A DNA stretch of 64,000 bases from Sedimentitalea sp039941015 (GTDB taxonomy: Bacteria; Pseudomonadota; Alphaproteobacteria; Rhodobacterales; Rhodobacteraceae): assembly GCF_039941015.1 (NCBI RefSeq), contig NZ_JBDVFI010000074.1; one strand, 5' to 3'. How positions within the stretch are numbered: the stretch's first letter is position 1; the number at the start of each line of letters is the position of its first letter. Below are positions 26,610 to 35,887 of the stretch, in pieces. The translations under genes and the position numbers were made by a program. The notes under the pieces are model-generated. The model saw only the letters and a program-made list of their open reading frames with translations, was not told the DNA's origin and made no database searches.

Positions 26610-26634
26610 GGCCCCGTTGCAGCGCGATGGGGCC
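26610..26634. terminator. Weak hairpin between convergent xsc and pta
   Basis: The 48-base gap between the two stops contains a 6-bp inverted repeat GGCCCC/GGGGCC with a 13-base loop. It lacks a T-tract on either side; a shared partial terminator is possible. Confidence 0.35.
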
Positions 26635-26639
26635 GAACG

Positions 26640-27491
26640 CTAGGCCAGCGCCAATGTCACGGCGGTGGCCGCGATGATGTCGGGCACTGTCGCACCCCGG
26701 CTCAGATCGCAGACCGGCTTGCGAAATCCTTGCAGGACCGGCCCGATGGCCTGCGCACCCGCAAGTTCCTGCGCCAGTTTGTACGCGATATTGCCTGCGT
26801 CGAGATCGGGAAAGATCAATACATTGGCGTCGCCTTGCCCTGATCCTTTCAGCGCCGCAACTGCCGGGTTCAGCGCCGCATCGCCCTGCACCGGGCCTGT
26901 AAAACCCGTCGCGGCGGCGGCGGCGCGCACCTTGTCCACGCTGCCGCCCGACCCGGAACTGCCCGTTGAAAACGACAGCAGCGCAACCCGCGCCTGCCCC
27001 AGTAGCGCCCGTCCGGTCGTTTCAGACGCGCGCGCAATCGCGGCGAGTTCCTCGGCATCGGGCGCGACATTCAGGCCACAATCGGAAAAGATCAACTCGC
27101 GACCATCTGAAAAGCGCATCAGAAAGAACGACGATGGCAGCGCGACCCCGTCGGCGAGACCGATGGCAATGCTCGCCGCTTCGATGACCTTTTTGGTCGA
27201 ATGCACCACACCGGCAAGCATTGCGTCAGCTTGCCCCGCTGCGACCATCGCCGCCGCGCGGTACAGAGGGCGCGACAACATCCGCCGAGCCAGCGCCTCT
27301 TTCATGCCGCGCGCATCGACCAACGCCGCAACCAATTCATCGTCGGCCTCGGCCAACTCTACTGGCACGCACAGGCCCTCGGCCTGCATCTGCGCCACGG
27401 CCTCGGCAATGCGCGGCTCTTCCATTTCAGGAAACACCACCCGCGCGTTGCCTGCCTTTGCCCGATCGACTGCCCGTTCCAGTGCCGACAT
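26640..27491 (-). CDS. pta: Phosphate acetyltransferase Pta
   Basis: This 283-residue enzyme turns acetyl phosphate and CoA into acetyl-CoA, the step after Xsc. It is the short, single-domain Pta type without the DRTGG or BioD-like N-domain. Visible parts are VVFPEMEEPRIAEA at the N-terminus and LSFSTGSSGSGGS plus PVQGDAALNP in the catalytic region. Start ATG 27491 is preceded by GGGGGA; the frame runs upstream but would enter the citrate synthase gene. It is minus-strand, opposite to xsc, unlike the co-directional xsc-pta pair I would expect, so the two are separately transcribed. Confidence 0.9.
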   Translation of the reverse strand: MSALERAVDRAKAGNARVVFPEMEEPRIAEAVAQMQAEGLCVPVELAEADDELVAALVDARGMKEALARRMLSRPLYRAAAMVAAGQADAMLAGVVHSTKKVIEAASIAIGLADGVALPSSFFLMRFSDGRELIFSDCGLNVAPDAEELAAIARASETTGRALLGQARVALLSFSTGSSGSGGSVDKVRAAAAATGFTGPVQGDAALNPAVAALKGSGQGDANVLIFPDLDAGNIAYKLAQELAGAQAIGPVLQGFRKPVCDLSRGATVPDIIAATAVTLALA

Positions 27492-27524
27492 CTTATCCCC
27501 CGTTTTGCTCCGAAGGAGACAGCG

Positions 27525-28661
27525 ATGACCGAAAACGTCAAGATCAACCGTGGCCTCAAGGGCGTCTATTTTGAACGATCCGCTGTCAGCGATATTGATG
27601 GCGCCGCCGGAGAACTGACTTATCGCGGCTATTCGATCCACGATCTTGCCACGAAGTCGAGCTTTGAAGAGGTCTGTTTTCTGCTGATCCACGGAGAGTT
27701 GCCTAGCGCCGATGAACTGGCTGCGTTCGATGCAGAACTCAAGGCTGCCCGCACGCTGCCGACCGAGGTTTTTGACATCATCGCCGCCTGCAAAGACGGG
27801 CATCCGATGGATGTGTTGCGCACGGCGGTTTCAGCACTGGCAGCGCTGGAACCGGCCAGCCAGACCGTGGGCGAAGATGCATTCATCGCCAATGGCCTCC
27901 GCCTGACCAGCCAGGTGCCGATGATCATCGCCGCGCATGAGGCCATCCGCAATGGGCGCGATCCGGTGGCACCGGATGCAACGTTGGGCCATGCGGCCAA
28001 CTGGTTGTGGATGCTCAAAGGCGAAAAGCCGAGCGACGAGGCTGCGCGCCTCGCGGATGTGGATTTTATCCTGCACGCTGAACACGGCAGCAACGCAAGC
28101 AGCTTTGCCGCCCGCGTCACCATCGGAACCGAGGCAAATCTGCACGGTGGCATCGTGACCGCATTGTCGACCCTCGCCGGTCCTGCGCATGGCGGCGCCG
28201 CCGAAGACGTGATGAAAATGGTGCATGAAATCGGCAAACCGGAAAACGCTGCCGCCTACGTCAAAGCCAAGCGAGGCGCCCGCGAAGCGGTGACGGGGTT
28301 CGGTCATCGCGTCTATCGCAAGGAAGACCCCCGCGCACGGCACATGCGTGAAGGTGTGCGTCAGCTCGGCGAGGAAATGGGCGCGCCGGAATGGTACGAG
28401 ATCCTGCAGGCCGTTGTCGAAGCGATGAAGCCCTATGCGCGTCACGGGTTGAACGTGAATGTCGATTTCTATTCCGGCGTGATCTATCAGCTGCACGGCA
28501 TTCCGATGGACCTTTATGTGCCAATCTTTGCAATCGGTCGCATGCCTGGCTGGGTGATCCAGTGCATCGAACAACAACGCGGCAATATCCTGATCCGGCC
28601 ACTGACACTCTACAATGGTCCCGAGGCCCGCGACTATGTGCCGATTGAGGCGCGCGGGTAA
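27525..28661 (+). CDS. Citrate/2-methylcitrate synthase
   Basis: This 378-residue citrate synthase-family enzyme has catalytic residues fitting His222 (AGPAHGGA), His261 (GFGHRVYRKEDPR) and Asp314 (VNVDFYSG). It condenses acetyl-CoA (or propionyl-CoA) with oxaloacetate. It is shorter than the 430-residue hexameric type and resembles the dimeric or methylcitrate class. The AAGGAG site is well placed before ATG 27525. It shares a 33-base divergent gap with pta and precedes soeABC. Context suggests it draws acetyl-CoA from taurine carbon into the TCA cycle, but a role in propionate metabolism is not excluded. Confidence 0.87.
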   Translation: MTENVKINRGLKGVYFERSAVSDIDGAAGELTYRGYSIHDLATKSSFEEVCFLLIHGELPSADELAAFDAELKAARTLPTEVFDIIAACKDGHPMDVLRTAVSALAALEPASQTVGEDAFIANGLRLTSQVPMIIAAHEAIRNGRDPVAPDATLGHAANWLWMLKGEKPSDEAARLADVDFILHAEHGSNASSFAARVTIGTEANLHGGIVTALSTLAGPAHGGAAEDVMKMVHEIGKPENAAAYVKAKRGAREAVTGFGHRVYRKEDPRARHMREGVRQLGEEMGAPEWYEILQAVVEAMKPYARHGLNVNVDFYSGVIYQLHGIPMDLYVPIFAIGRMPGWVIQCIEQQRGNILIRPLTLYNGPEARDYVPIEARG

Positions 28662-28779
28662 CGAAAATTCTCCCATACACCAAATCTGCAGAACAAATTT
28701 CTTTGTGGCCGCCTGGAACGAAACATCTTTACCGAAACAATCCCACTCCCTAGGGTGATCGAAATCAGGAAGAGACCGA

Positions 28780-31575
28780 ATGCCTCACACCCAGCCGATG
28801 CTTGATCTTTCACCCAAGGTCTCTGACGAGATTCGCAAAACGACCTGTTACATGTGCGCCTGCCGCTGCGGCATCAACGTACACCTCAAGGACGGCAAGG
28901 TCGCCTATATCGAGGGTAATCGGGATCATCCCGTCAACAAGGGCGTTCTTTGTGCCAAGGGGTCAGCGGGCATCATGCAGCACAACGCGCCCTCGCGCCT
29001 GCGCAAACCGCTGCGTCGGGTCGGGCCGCGCGGATCGGGCGAATTTCAGGAAATCAGCTGGGATGACGCGCTGTCGATCGCCTGCGGCTGGTTGGAAAAC
29101 ATCCGCCACGACGCGCCGGAAAAGCTCGCGTTTTTCACCGGTCGCGATCAAAGCCAGAGCTTCACCAGCTTCTGGGCGCAGAACTATGGCACGCCCAACT
29201 ATGCGGCGCATGGCGGGTTCTGTTCGGTCAATATGGCGGCGGGCGGTATCTATACGATGGGTGGGGCCTTCTGGGAGTTTGGCCAACCCGATTGGGATCA
29301 CACCAAGCTGTTCCTGCTGTTTGGTGTCGCCGAGGACCATGACAGCAACCCGATCAAGATGGGTCTGGGCAAGCTGAAGGAACGCGGCGCCAAGGTGATC
29401 GGCGTCAATCCGATCCGCACCGGATACAATGCAATCGCCGATGAGTGGGTCGGCATTACGCCGGGTACGGACGGCTTGTTCGTACTGGCGCTGATTCATT
29501 GCCTGATGAAAGCGGGCAAGATCGATCTCGACTACCTGTCTCGCTACACCAACGCGCCCGTGCTGCTGGATCAGGATACCGGATTGTTCCTGCGCGACGA
29601 TGATGACAAGCCGCTGGTCCGGGATCGCAAGAGCGGCGCGATCACCGCCTTTGACACGGCCGGCATCTACCCGGATCTGAGCGCCACGCATGATGGCCAC
29701 CGAACGGTGTTTCAACACATGGCCGACCGATACCTGTCAGAGGACCACGCCCCCGAAGCGGTCGCCGAGCGCTGCGGCATATCGGCGGACCGTATCCGAG
29801 CCATTGCCGCAGAACTCGCCCGCGTCGCCTTTGATGAAGCATTTGAAATCGAACGGGAATGGACCGATTTTCGCGGTGAAAAGCACCACAAGATGACCGG
29901 TCGACCCGTTTCCATGCACGCCATGCGCGGCGTGTCGGCCCATTCCAACGGGTTTCAGACCTGTCGCGCCCTGCATGTGCTGCAGATTCTACTCGGCACG
30001 GTCGAGGTCCCCGGCGGCTTTCGTTTCAAACCGCCCTATCCCAAGCCGGTCGAGGCCCATCCGACCCCACATTGTGCCGCACAACCGGATGCCGCGTTGA
30101 ACGGCCCGCACCTGGGGTTTGTCCGGGGTCCTGAAGACCTCGCGCTCAAACCAGATGGAAGTGCTGCGCGCATCGACAAGGCGTTTACATGGGAAAACCC
30201 GATGAGTGCCCATGGTCTGATGCACATGGTGATCTCGAACGCCCACGCAGGTGATCCTTACAAGATCGACACGCTGTTTCTGTATATGGCGAACATGTCG
30301 TGGAATTCGTCGATGAACACCGGCGGCGTCATGGAGATGCTGACCGACAAGGATGAGAACGGCGATTACGTCATCCCCCACATCATCTATTCCGACGCCT
30401 ATTCCAGCGAAATGGTTGCCTATGCCGATCTGATCCTGCCCGACACCACCTATCTGGAGCGGCACGATTGTATCAGCCTGCTGGATCGCCCGATCTGCGA
30501 GGCAGACGCCGCAGCAGACGCGATCCGCTGGCCCGTGGTCGAACCCGACCGCGATGTGCGCGGATTTCAAACGGCATTGGTACAATTGGCCAACCGGATG
30601 AAACTGCCCGGCTTTACCAATGAGGACCGCAGCCCCAGGTGGAGCGATTACGCCGATTATATCGTGAACCACGAACGCCGCCCGGGCATCGGTCCGCTCG
30701 CCGGGTATCGAGGCGATGGCACCCAGTCCGGACGCGGTGATGTGAACCCTGAACAACTTGACCGATACATCGAAAACGGTGGTTTCTTCGTCAATCACAT
30801 TCCAACCGGGGCCGACTACTACAAACCATGGAACATGGAATACCAGAACTGGGCTGTCGGAATGGGCCTTTTTGACAGCCCCCAGCCCTACCTGTTCCAA
30901 CTTTACGTCGAACCGATGCGCAAATTCCAACGCGCCGCCGAAGGCCATGGCGAACGCCAACCGCCCGACCACCTGCGTGATCGCATCATGCAGACCATGG
31001 ACCCCTTCCCGATCTGGTATCCGCCGTTTGAGGACGACAATGTCGATACCGGTGACTTCCCGATCCACGCGCTGACGCAACGACCGATGGCGGTGTACCA
31101 CAGCTGGGGCAGCCAAAACGCATGGCTGCGGCAGTTGCACGGGCGCAACCCGCTCTACGTGCCGACCAAGCTCTGGAAACAACACGGGTTTCAGGATGGT
31201 GACTGGGCGCGCATCACCTCGGCCCACGGGTCAATCATCGTCCCCGTGGCGCATCATGGTGGGCTGAACGAGAACACGATTTGGACCTGGAACGCCATCG
31301 GCAAACGCAAAGGCGCTTGGGCGCTTGATCAGGACGCACCCGAAGCGACCAAAGGCTTCCTCCTCAATCATTTGATCCATGAGCTGCAACCGCCAAAGGG
31401 CGATGGGTTGCGCTGGTCTAATTCTGACCCGATCACCGGCCAAGCGGCGTGGTTTGATCTGCGGGTGAAAGTCGAAAAGGTTGCAGCCCCGGCCGAATGC
31501 GACCCGGCCTTTCCGCCAATCCAGTCCCCGGTCGGCCAAGGCCCCACGGACCTCGCATGGAAGGTCGGCAAATGA
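28780..31575 (+). CDS. soeA: Cytoplasmic sulfite dehydrogenase, molybdopterin subunit SoeA
   Basis: This 931-residue protein is of the DMSO-reductase superfamily. A [4Fe-4S] motif lies at Cys23, Cys26, Cys30 and Cys58. A possible molybdenum ligand is Cys148 in HGGFCSVN. The molybdopterin domain and the C-terminal dinucleotide-binding part follow. No twin-arginine signal is present, so it acts in the cytoplasm, as SoeABC does in contrast to periplasmic SorAB. It would oxidise the sulfite released by Xsc and pass electrons to SoeB. The stop overlaps the soeB start by 4 bases. A polysulfide or thiosulfate reductase relative is the alternative; taurine context favours Soe. Confidence 0.85.
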   Translation: MPHTQPMLDLSPKVSDEIRKTTCYMCACRCGINVHLKDGKVAYIEGNRDHPVNKGVLCAKGSAGIMQHNAPSRLRKPLRRVGPRGSGEFQEISWDDALSIACGWLENIRHDAPEKLAFFTGRDQSQSFTSFWAQNYGTPNYAAHGGFCSVNMAAGGIYTMGGAFWEFGQPDWDHTKLFLLFGVAEDHDSNPIKMGLGKLKERGAKVIGVNPIRTGYNAIADEWVGITPGTDGLFVLALIHCLMKAGKIDLDYLSRYTNAPVLLDQDTGLFLRDDDDKPLVRDRKSGAITAFDTAGIYPDLSATHDGHRTVFQHMADRYLSEDHAPEAVAERCGISADRIRAIAAELARVAFDEAFEIEREWTDFRGEKHHKMTGRPVSMHAMRGVSAHSNGFQTCRALHVLQILLGTVEVPGGFRFKPPYPKPVEAHPTPHCAAQPDAALNGPHLGFVRGPEDLALKPDGSAARIDKAFTWENPMSAHGLMHMVISNAHAGDPYKIDTLFLYMANMSWNSSMNTGGVMEMLTDKDENGDYVIPHIIYSDAYSSEMVAYADLILPDTTYLERHDCISLLDRPICEADAAADAIRWPVVEPDRDVRGFQTALVQLANRMKLPGFTNEDRSPRWSDYADYIVNHERRPGIGPLAGYRGDGTQSGRGDVNPEQLDRYIENGGFFVNHIPTGADYYKPWNMEYQNWAVGMGLFDSPQPYLFQLYVEPMRKFQRAAEGHGERQPPDHLRDRIMQTMDPFPIWYPPFEDDNVDTGDFPIHALTQRPMAVYHSWGSQNAWLRQLHGRNPLYVPTKLWKQHGFQDGDWARITSAHGSIIVPVAHHGGLNENTIWTWNAIGKRKGAWALDQDAPEATKGFLLNHLIHELQPPKGDGLRWSNSDPITGQAAWFDLRVKVEKVAAPAECDPAFPPIQSPVGQGPTDLAWKVGK

Positions 31576-32351
31576 CCAGCCTTCCGAACAGCACCAAAAA
31601 GAAACTGGGCCTTGTCATCGATCTGGACACCTGCGTCGGTTGCCACGCCTGCGTGATCAGCTGCAAGGGCTGGAACACCGAAAACTACGGCGCACCGCTT
31701 TCCGATCAGGACGCCTATGGTGCCGATCCCACAGGCACTTTTCTCAACCGCGTGCACAGCTACGAGGTACAGCCCGAAACCGGCGCAGCTCAACTGATTC
31801 ACTTCCCGAAATCCTGCCTGCATTGCACCGATGCACCCTGTGTCACCGTCTGCCCCACCGGTGCGAGCTACAAACGTGTCGAAGACGGTATCGTTCTGGT
31901 CAATGAGAGCGATTGCATCGGCTGCGGCCTCTGTGCCTGGGCCTGCCCTTACGGCGCGCGCGAACTCGACGCGGCTGAGGGCGTGATGAAGAAATGCACC
32001 CTATGCGTGGACCGGATCTATAACGAAAACCTGCCCGAAGCCGACCGGGTTCCCGCCTGCGTGCGCACCTGCCCAGCTGGGGCGCGTCATTTCGGCGATT
32101 TCGCCGATCCCGACAGCAACGTATCCCGGTTGAGCGCGGAACGCGGCGGCATCGACCTGTTGCCTGAACAAGGCACCAAACCGGTCAACAAATATCTTCC
32201 GCCCCGCCCCAAGGACCAGCTTGAAGACCAGATTGATATACTGGCCCCTCTTCTGGCACCCGTTGCCGAGGAAGCCACAGGCTTTCTCGGCTGGCTGGAC
32301 AAGGCGTTGGACCGGTTGCCCGGATCGTCACAAAAAGACGAGACACGCTGA
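31572..32351 (+). CDS. soeB: Sulfite dehydrogenase iron-sulfur subunit SoeB
   Basis: This 259-residue ferredoxin-like protein has four cysteine clusters: CVGCHACVISCKGWN, CLHCTDAPCVTVCP, CIGCGLCAWACP and CTLC...ACVRTCP. It belongs to the DmsB/PhsB group that wires the molybdenum subunit to the membrane anchor. The start ATG lies in the soeA stop (ATGA); the stop overlaps the soeC start by one base (TGATG). The C-terminal 60 residues beyond the clusters are polar and without motif. Confidence 0.9.
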   Translation: MTSLPNSTKKKLGLVIDLDTCVGCHACVISCKGWNTENYGAPLSDQDAYGADPTGTFLNRVHSYEVQPETGAAQLIHFPKSCLHCTDAPCVTVCPTGASYKRVEDGIVLVNESDCIGCGLCAWACPYGARELDAAEGVMKKCTLCVDRIYNENLPEADRVPACVRTCPAGARHFGDFADPDSNVSRLSAERGGIDLLPEQGTKPVNKYLPPRPKDQLEDQIDILAPLLAPVAEEATGFLGWLDKALDRLPGSSQKDETR

Positions 32352-33229
32352 TGCATCCCGCCCCTTCTGTCATACTGTTCACCGTGATGTCCGGCGCGGG
32401 TTTTGGAATGCTTGCGTTTCTTGGCCTGGGCATGCCCGACGTCACCGGCTGGGTCGCCTTCACATTCTTTGCCATCGCGTATGTTCTTGCCGTGGGCGGG
32501 CTGATGGCGTCGACCTTCCACCTCGGCCACCCGGAACGTGCAATCAAGGCGTTCGGCCAATGGCGCACAAGCTGGCTCAGCCGCGAAGGCTGCTGCGCGG
32601 TGTTGGCTCTGCTGGTTATGGCGGTCTACGGGGGTGGGCTGGTCTTTTTTGACACGAGATGGACCGCCCTTGGTCTTTTCGGTGCGCTTGCCAGCATTCT
32701 GACCGTCTTCACCACCTCGATGATCTATGCCCAGCTGCGCACTGTTCCGCGCTGGCACTCACCTTTGACGCCTACATTGCTGCTGTCACTGTCCATCGCG
32801 GGCGGTGCCTTGTTGACGGGACAATCAAGCATCTCCATCGGCCTCCTGGCCCTTTCTGGTGCAATCCAGATCACGACATGGATCGTCGGCGACAAGGCAC
32901 TGGCGGCATCCGGCAGTACCCTCGCAACGGCGACGGGTCTGGGTGGCACAGGAACGCTTAGCGCGTTTGAACCGCCTCATACTGGCACCAACTACCTGCT
33001 AAAGGAGTTCGTCTACGTCGTCGGGCGCAAACACAGCTTGCAACTGCGTGTAATCTCGCTGGTCCTGATGATCCTGCTCCCGATCATCCTGATCTTGCTG
33101 CCATTCAACCACATGTTTGCTGCATTTGCCGTGCTGTCACACCTGCTCGGCGCCATCGTGTCACGGTGGTTGTTCTTTGCCGAAGCCGAGCATGTCGTAG
33201 GCATATACTACGGCAAGCGAACGCCCTGA
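32351..33229 (+). CDS. soeC: Sulfite dehydrogenase membrane anchor SoeC
   Basis: This 292-residue DmsC-type anchor has about eight hydrophobic helices. It takes electrons from SoeB to the quinone pool. It begins HPAPSVILFTVMSGAGFGM, the usual start of DmsC-like anchors. It closes the coupled soeABC operon; a dispersed repeat that can fold into hairpins follows 9 bases after the stop. Confidence 0.88.
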   Translation: MHPAPSVILFTVMSGAGFGMLAFLGLGMPDVTGWVAFTFFAIAYVLAVGGLMASTFHLGHPERAIKAFGQWRTSWLSREGCCAVLALLVMAVYGGGLVFFDTRWTALGLFGALASILTVFTTSMIYAQLRTVPRWHSPLTPTLLLSLSIAGGALLTGQSSISIGLLALSGAIQITTWIVGDKALAASGSTLATATGLGGTGTLSAFEPPHTGTNYLLKEFVYVVGRKHSLQLRVISLVLMILLPIILILLPFNHMFAAFAVLSHLLGAIVSRWLFFAEAEHVVGIYYGKRTP

Positions 33230-33237
33230 GCCTCCGA

Positions 33238-33298
33238 TTTCATCTTTGCCTAAATACTCCGGGGGAGTCGCCCACAGGGCGGCGGGGGCAGCGCCCCC
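33238..33298 (-). repeat. Dispersed intergenic repeat, copy 1
   Basis: Read on the minus strand it carries GGGGGCGCTGCCCCCG, then GCGACTCCCCCGGAGTATTT, then GCAAAGATGAAA. The same three blocks in the same order occur at 58984-59041. It lies between the convergent soeC and GT14 genes, where its self-complementary GGGGGC/GCCCCC block could help termination. Confidence 0.75.
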
Positions 33299-33317
33299 TC
33301 TGGTTGCCGCTATCTTC

Positions 33318-34895
33318 CTAATCGGAGAACAGATGGTCCATGTTGACGATCTCAACGGCTCTTTCACGCGGGATCGACAGAAAATGCTGTAACGCCGTCG
33401 CATTCTCGTCCATCGCGAACTGTTCTGACATCTGCGTATAAGTCGCAAATGCGGCGTCACGGATACGGTCGCTTTCGTATTCGATATCATTGCGGATCGT
33501 CGGCAGCAGATGCTCCAGAGAGGCCTCGTTTGTCAGATGCCCCAACAATCCAACCCGTCTTGCGTGGCCGATCAGATATTCATCCGAAAAGGCACAGGAA
33601 ACCTCAAGCAACCGCGTTTTTGACCGATCGTCGAAAAAGTCCTGCATCAAATCAAAGCTCGACGGATCCATGCACACGATCAACCTGTCGGTCTCGAATT
33701 GCTCGAATAGCAATCGTGTCAGCGTGCGGCGATGCCGCGTCCGTTTGGCAAGGCTACTCTGAATCCCGCCCAGATCGGGCAGCGGCGTGTTCTCTTCGTT
33801 GAAAAGATACTCGACTGCCGGCAGGTTGGTGACCTGCCGGATGCGTTCCAGCAAGCGCTTGGCCACATGCCATTTTTTGCAGACGACGATCATCAGTTCC
33901 CGCTCGCGGCCCAGCGTGCTCCCCGTCTCCCAGGCGCGTTGTCCAAACCGCCGCCCGACGCGCCCTCTTTGGGTCAGAAAATCAAACAGGTTGCGCCCTT
34001 CGTCGCTGATCTTGAACTCCACGTCGCGCGCGGCATAGAGTTCGCCCAACCGGGCCTTGAGATCAACCGCCTCGGGGCTGATCTTGCGGGCAAACAGAAA
34101 ATCCTGCCCCAGCAACAGATCATACTGATCATTGTAGAACGTTACAGGCATGCCATAGTCGGAGAACATCAGAAACGTCAGCGTCCGCGTCTCTATTTCG
34201 GTCTCAGGCACCAAATGCCGCACAAGGGTTTGAAAAAACGTCTCATCCGGAATCCATGTCGTCCGGAAAAACCGCATCACATCCGGTCTGTCCTGAATGA
34301 ACGCAAGGATCGCTTCGACCGTGCGCCGCCTGAGGCACCACCATTGGCTGCCGATCTGGACCTGCAAATCGTCGGGAATCTCGCGTTGCACGCGCAACCG
34401 TCGTTGCACGTTGACCGAGGCATAGAACAGGGTCTTGTTCTTTCGCTCGTTAAAGAAGTGCCGGTAGATCAGCCGGTCTTCCTTCATCCCGGTCTTGATC
34501 CAGTTGCTCTGAAAGAAATCAAAGCTCTCAATATAATCGGCATCCCGGTCATCCAGAAACCGGTGAATGTACTGCGCGGTCTTGATCGCCATGCAGTCCC
34601 CGGACAGCATGTAGAAATGCGTCGCGCGCGGGAACGCCTGTTCAGCCGCCTGCAAGGCATGGAGTGTGGCCTGCACCAGCGACCATTCTCCCCAGCCACA
34701 CTTGATCCGCTTGCCTGCAAAGGTGACGTTATCATCACCTGCCAGAGCGGACTTAATCCGATCAAAATCATCGGCTCCCGAGCGGGCATCAAAATGGATT
34801 GAGATACAGTCGCCTGCAGCAGTCAGGCGTTTGGCCTGATCAATGATCGCGTCAGGATCCTTGTGGCACAACAGGATATACGCGATTTTCGCCAT
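33318..34895 (-). CDS. Core-2/I-branching (GT14-like) glycosyltransferase with C-terminal extension
   Basis: The protein has 525 residues. Residues about 1-280 match the GT14-type beta-1,6-GlcNAc transferase fold, with AYILLCHKDP at the start, HFYMLSGDCMAIKT near 92-105 and WIPDETFFQTL near 214-224. The remaining 245 residues form a second domain (DUF5928-like in Rhodobacterales, as I recall) with P-loop-free, kinase-like helices and no motif I recognise. No signal peptide or membrane helix is seen. It probably builds a surface glycan. It is divergent from the sulfotransferase gene at 35039. Confidence 0.75.
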   Translation of the reverse strand: MAKIAYILLCHKDPDAIIDQAKRLTAAGDCISIHFDARSGADDFDRIKSALAGDDNVTFAGKRIKCGWGEWSLVQATLHALQAAEQAFPRATHFYMLSGDCMAIKTAQYIHRFLDDRDADYIESFDFFQSNWIKTGMKEDRLIYRHFFNERKNKTLFYASVNVQRRLRVQREIPDDLQVQIGSQWWCLRRRTVEAILAFIQDRPDVMRFFRTTWIPDETFFQTLVRHLVPETEIETRTLTFLMFSDYGMPVTFYNDQYDLLLGQDFLFARKISPEAVDLKARLGELYAARDVEFKISDEGRNLFDFLTQRGRVGRRFGQRAWETGSTLGRERELMIVVCKKWHVAKRLLERIRQVTNLPAVEYLFNEENTPLPDLGGIQSSLAKRTRHRRTLTRLLFEQFETDRLIVCMDPSSFDLMQDFFDDRSKTRLLEVSCAFSDEYLIGHARRVGLLGHLTNEASLEHLLPTIRNDIEYESDRIRDAAFATYTQMSEQFAMDENATALQHFLSIPRERAVEIVNMDHLFSD

Positions 34896-35038
34896 TACGC
34901 TTGCACAAGGTCCGTGAACTGGTTCCGTTCATAGACTGTTAAAGGTGAAGACGGATTGAATAAACCTGCATTTTTTGCTTTCTTGGCGCGAAAATGTCCG
35001 TGTTCCGATCAAACCATACGGACCAGAGGAGGCAGCAC

Positions 35039-35857
35039 ATGGGTTTTCCCGGAACATGGATGACCGAAACCGAGAGCATGGTGTACCGTGTCGTGCCCAA
35101 ATGTGCCTGCTCGACCATTGGGCAGATCATGTATTACTCGGACCACGGCGAATACTATGACGGCGATATCCATGACGCCAAATCCGGCATTCACAAATGG
35201 GCGCTGGACAACAGCCAAGACCCGATCTCGCGCAATGTCCAATCCCATCAGTCCTATGCATTCACCAGCGTACGCAACCCGTACACGCGGATCCTGAGTT
35301 CGTTCTTTGACAAAATCTGCGGCATCCAGCGCAACGGCAAACGCTATCGAGGCAACCTAGTGCCAATGCTGGCAGCCCGGTACGGCATCGAATTCGGGGG
35401 TGAGGACGGCAAGGAAGAATTCGATCAGGTTCGGTCCTTTCGCCGATTTCTTCTGTTCGCCCGCGACACCATCCGCTGGCGTCGCCCGATGGATCCGGAC
35501 ATCCACTGGTCGGCGATGTCAGGTCACATATCAACCTTCATCGTCAACGGCGGCACCTACGACAATATCTTCTGGACCGAGCAGTTCGACGAAGGGATGC
35601 AGCGCGTATTAGACGCGGTCCAGACGCCGCACAGCATTGATCTGGGTGCGATCCCACGCTTTAACGAAAGCGAAAATCACGGTCCGAGACGCGCGCACGC
35701 GGTCGCCGACTATTTCGACGATCTGTCGATGCATCTGGTCTATGAAATCTACAAGCGCGATTTCAATCTGTTCAAATACGACTTTGAAAACCCGGGCAAC
35801 AAGATGCCGGTGGGCGAGATCGATCTCGATGAGGTGCATGCCAAGCTGGGCGCCTGA
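35039..35857 (+). CDS. Sulfotransferase family protein (carbohydrate sulfotransferase-like)
   Basis: This 272-residue protein has the PAPS-binding segments of family 2 sulfotransferases: a 5'-phosphosulfate loop VVPKCACSTIG (18-28) and a 3'-phosphate motif SVRNPYTRILSSF (77-89). It would move sulfate from PAPS to a sugar or other hydroxyl. I chose ATG 35039 because AGGAGG lies 6 bases upstream; a start 45 bases earlier has no such site. Divergent placement from the GT14-like gene suggests they act on one surface polysaccharide. Confidence 0.8.
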   Translation: MGFPGTWMTETESMVYRVVPKCACSTIGQIMYYSDHGEYYDGDIHDAKSGIHKWALDNSQDPISRNVQSHQSYAFTSVRNPYTRILSSFFDKICGIQRNGKRYRGNLVPMLAARYGIEFGGEDGKEEFDQVRSFRRFLLFARDTIRWRRPMDPDIHWSAMSGHISTFIVNGGTYDNIFWTEQFDEGMQRVLDAVQTPHSIDLGAIPRFNESENHGPRRAHAVADYFDDLSMHLVYEIYKRDFNLFKYDFENPGNKMPVGEIDLDEVHAKLGA

Positions 35858-35887
35858 ACGGCCAGCCGGCACCTCGTTTCAATGGCG

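Noticed and set aside
28710..28730. Single CTGGAACGAA box upstream of soeA as a TauR site
   Set aside because: Only 7/10 match and no second half at 22-23 bp, unlike the three accepted pairs.
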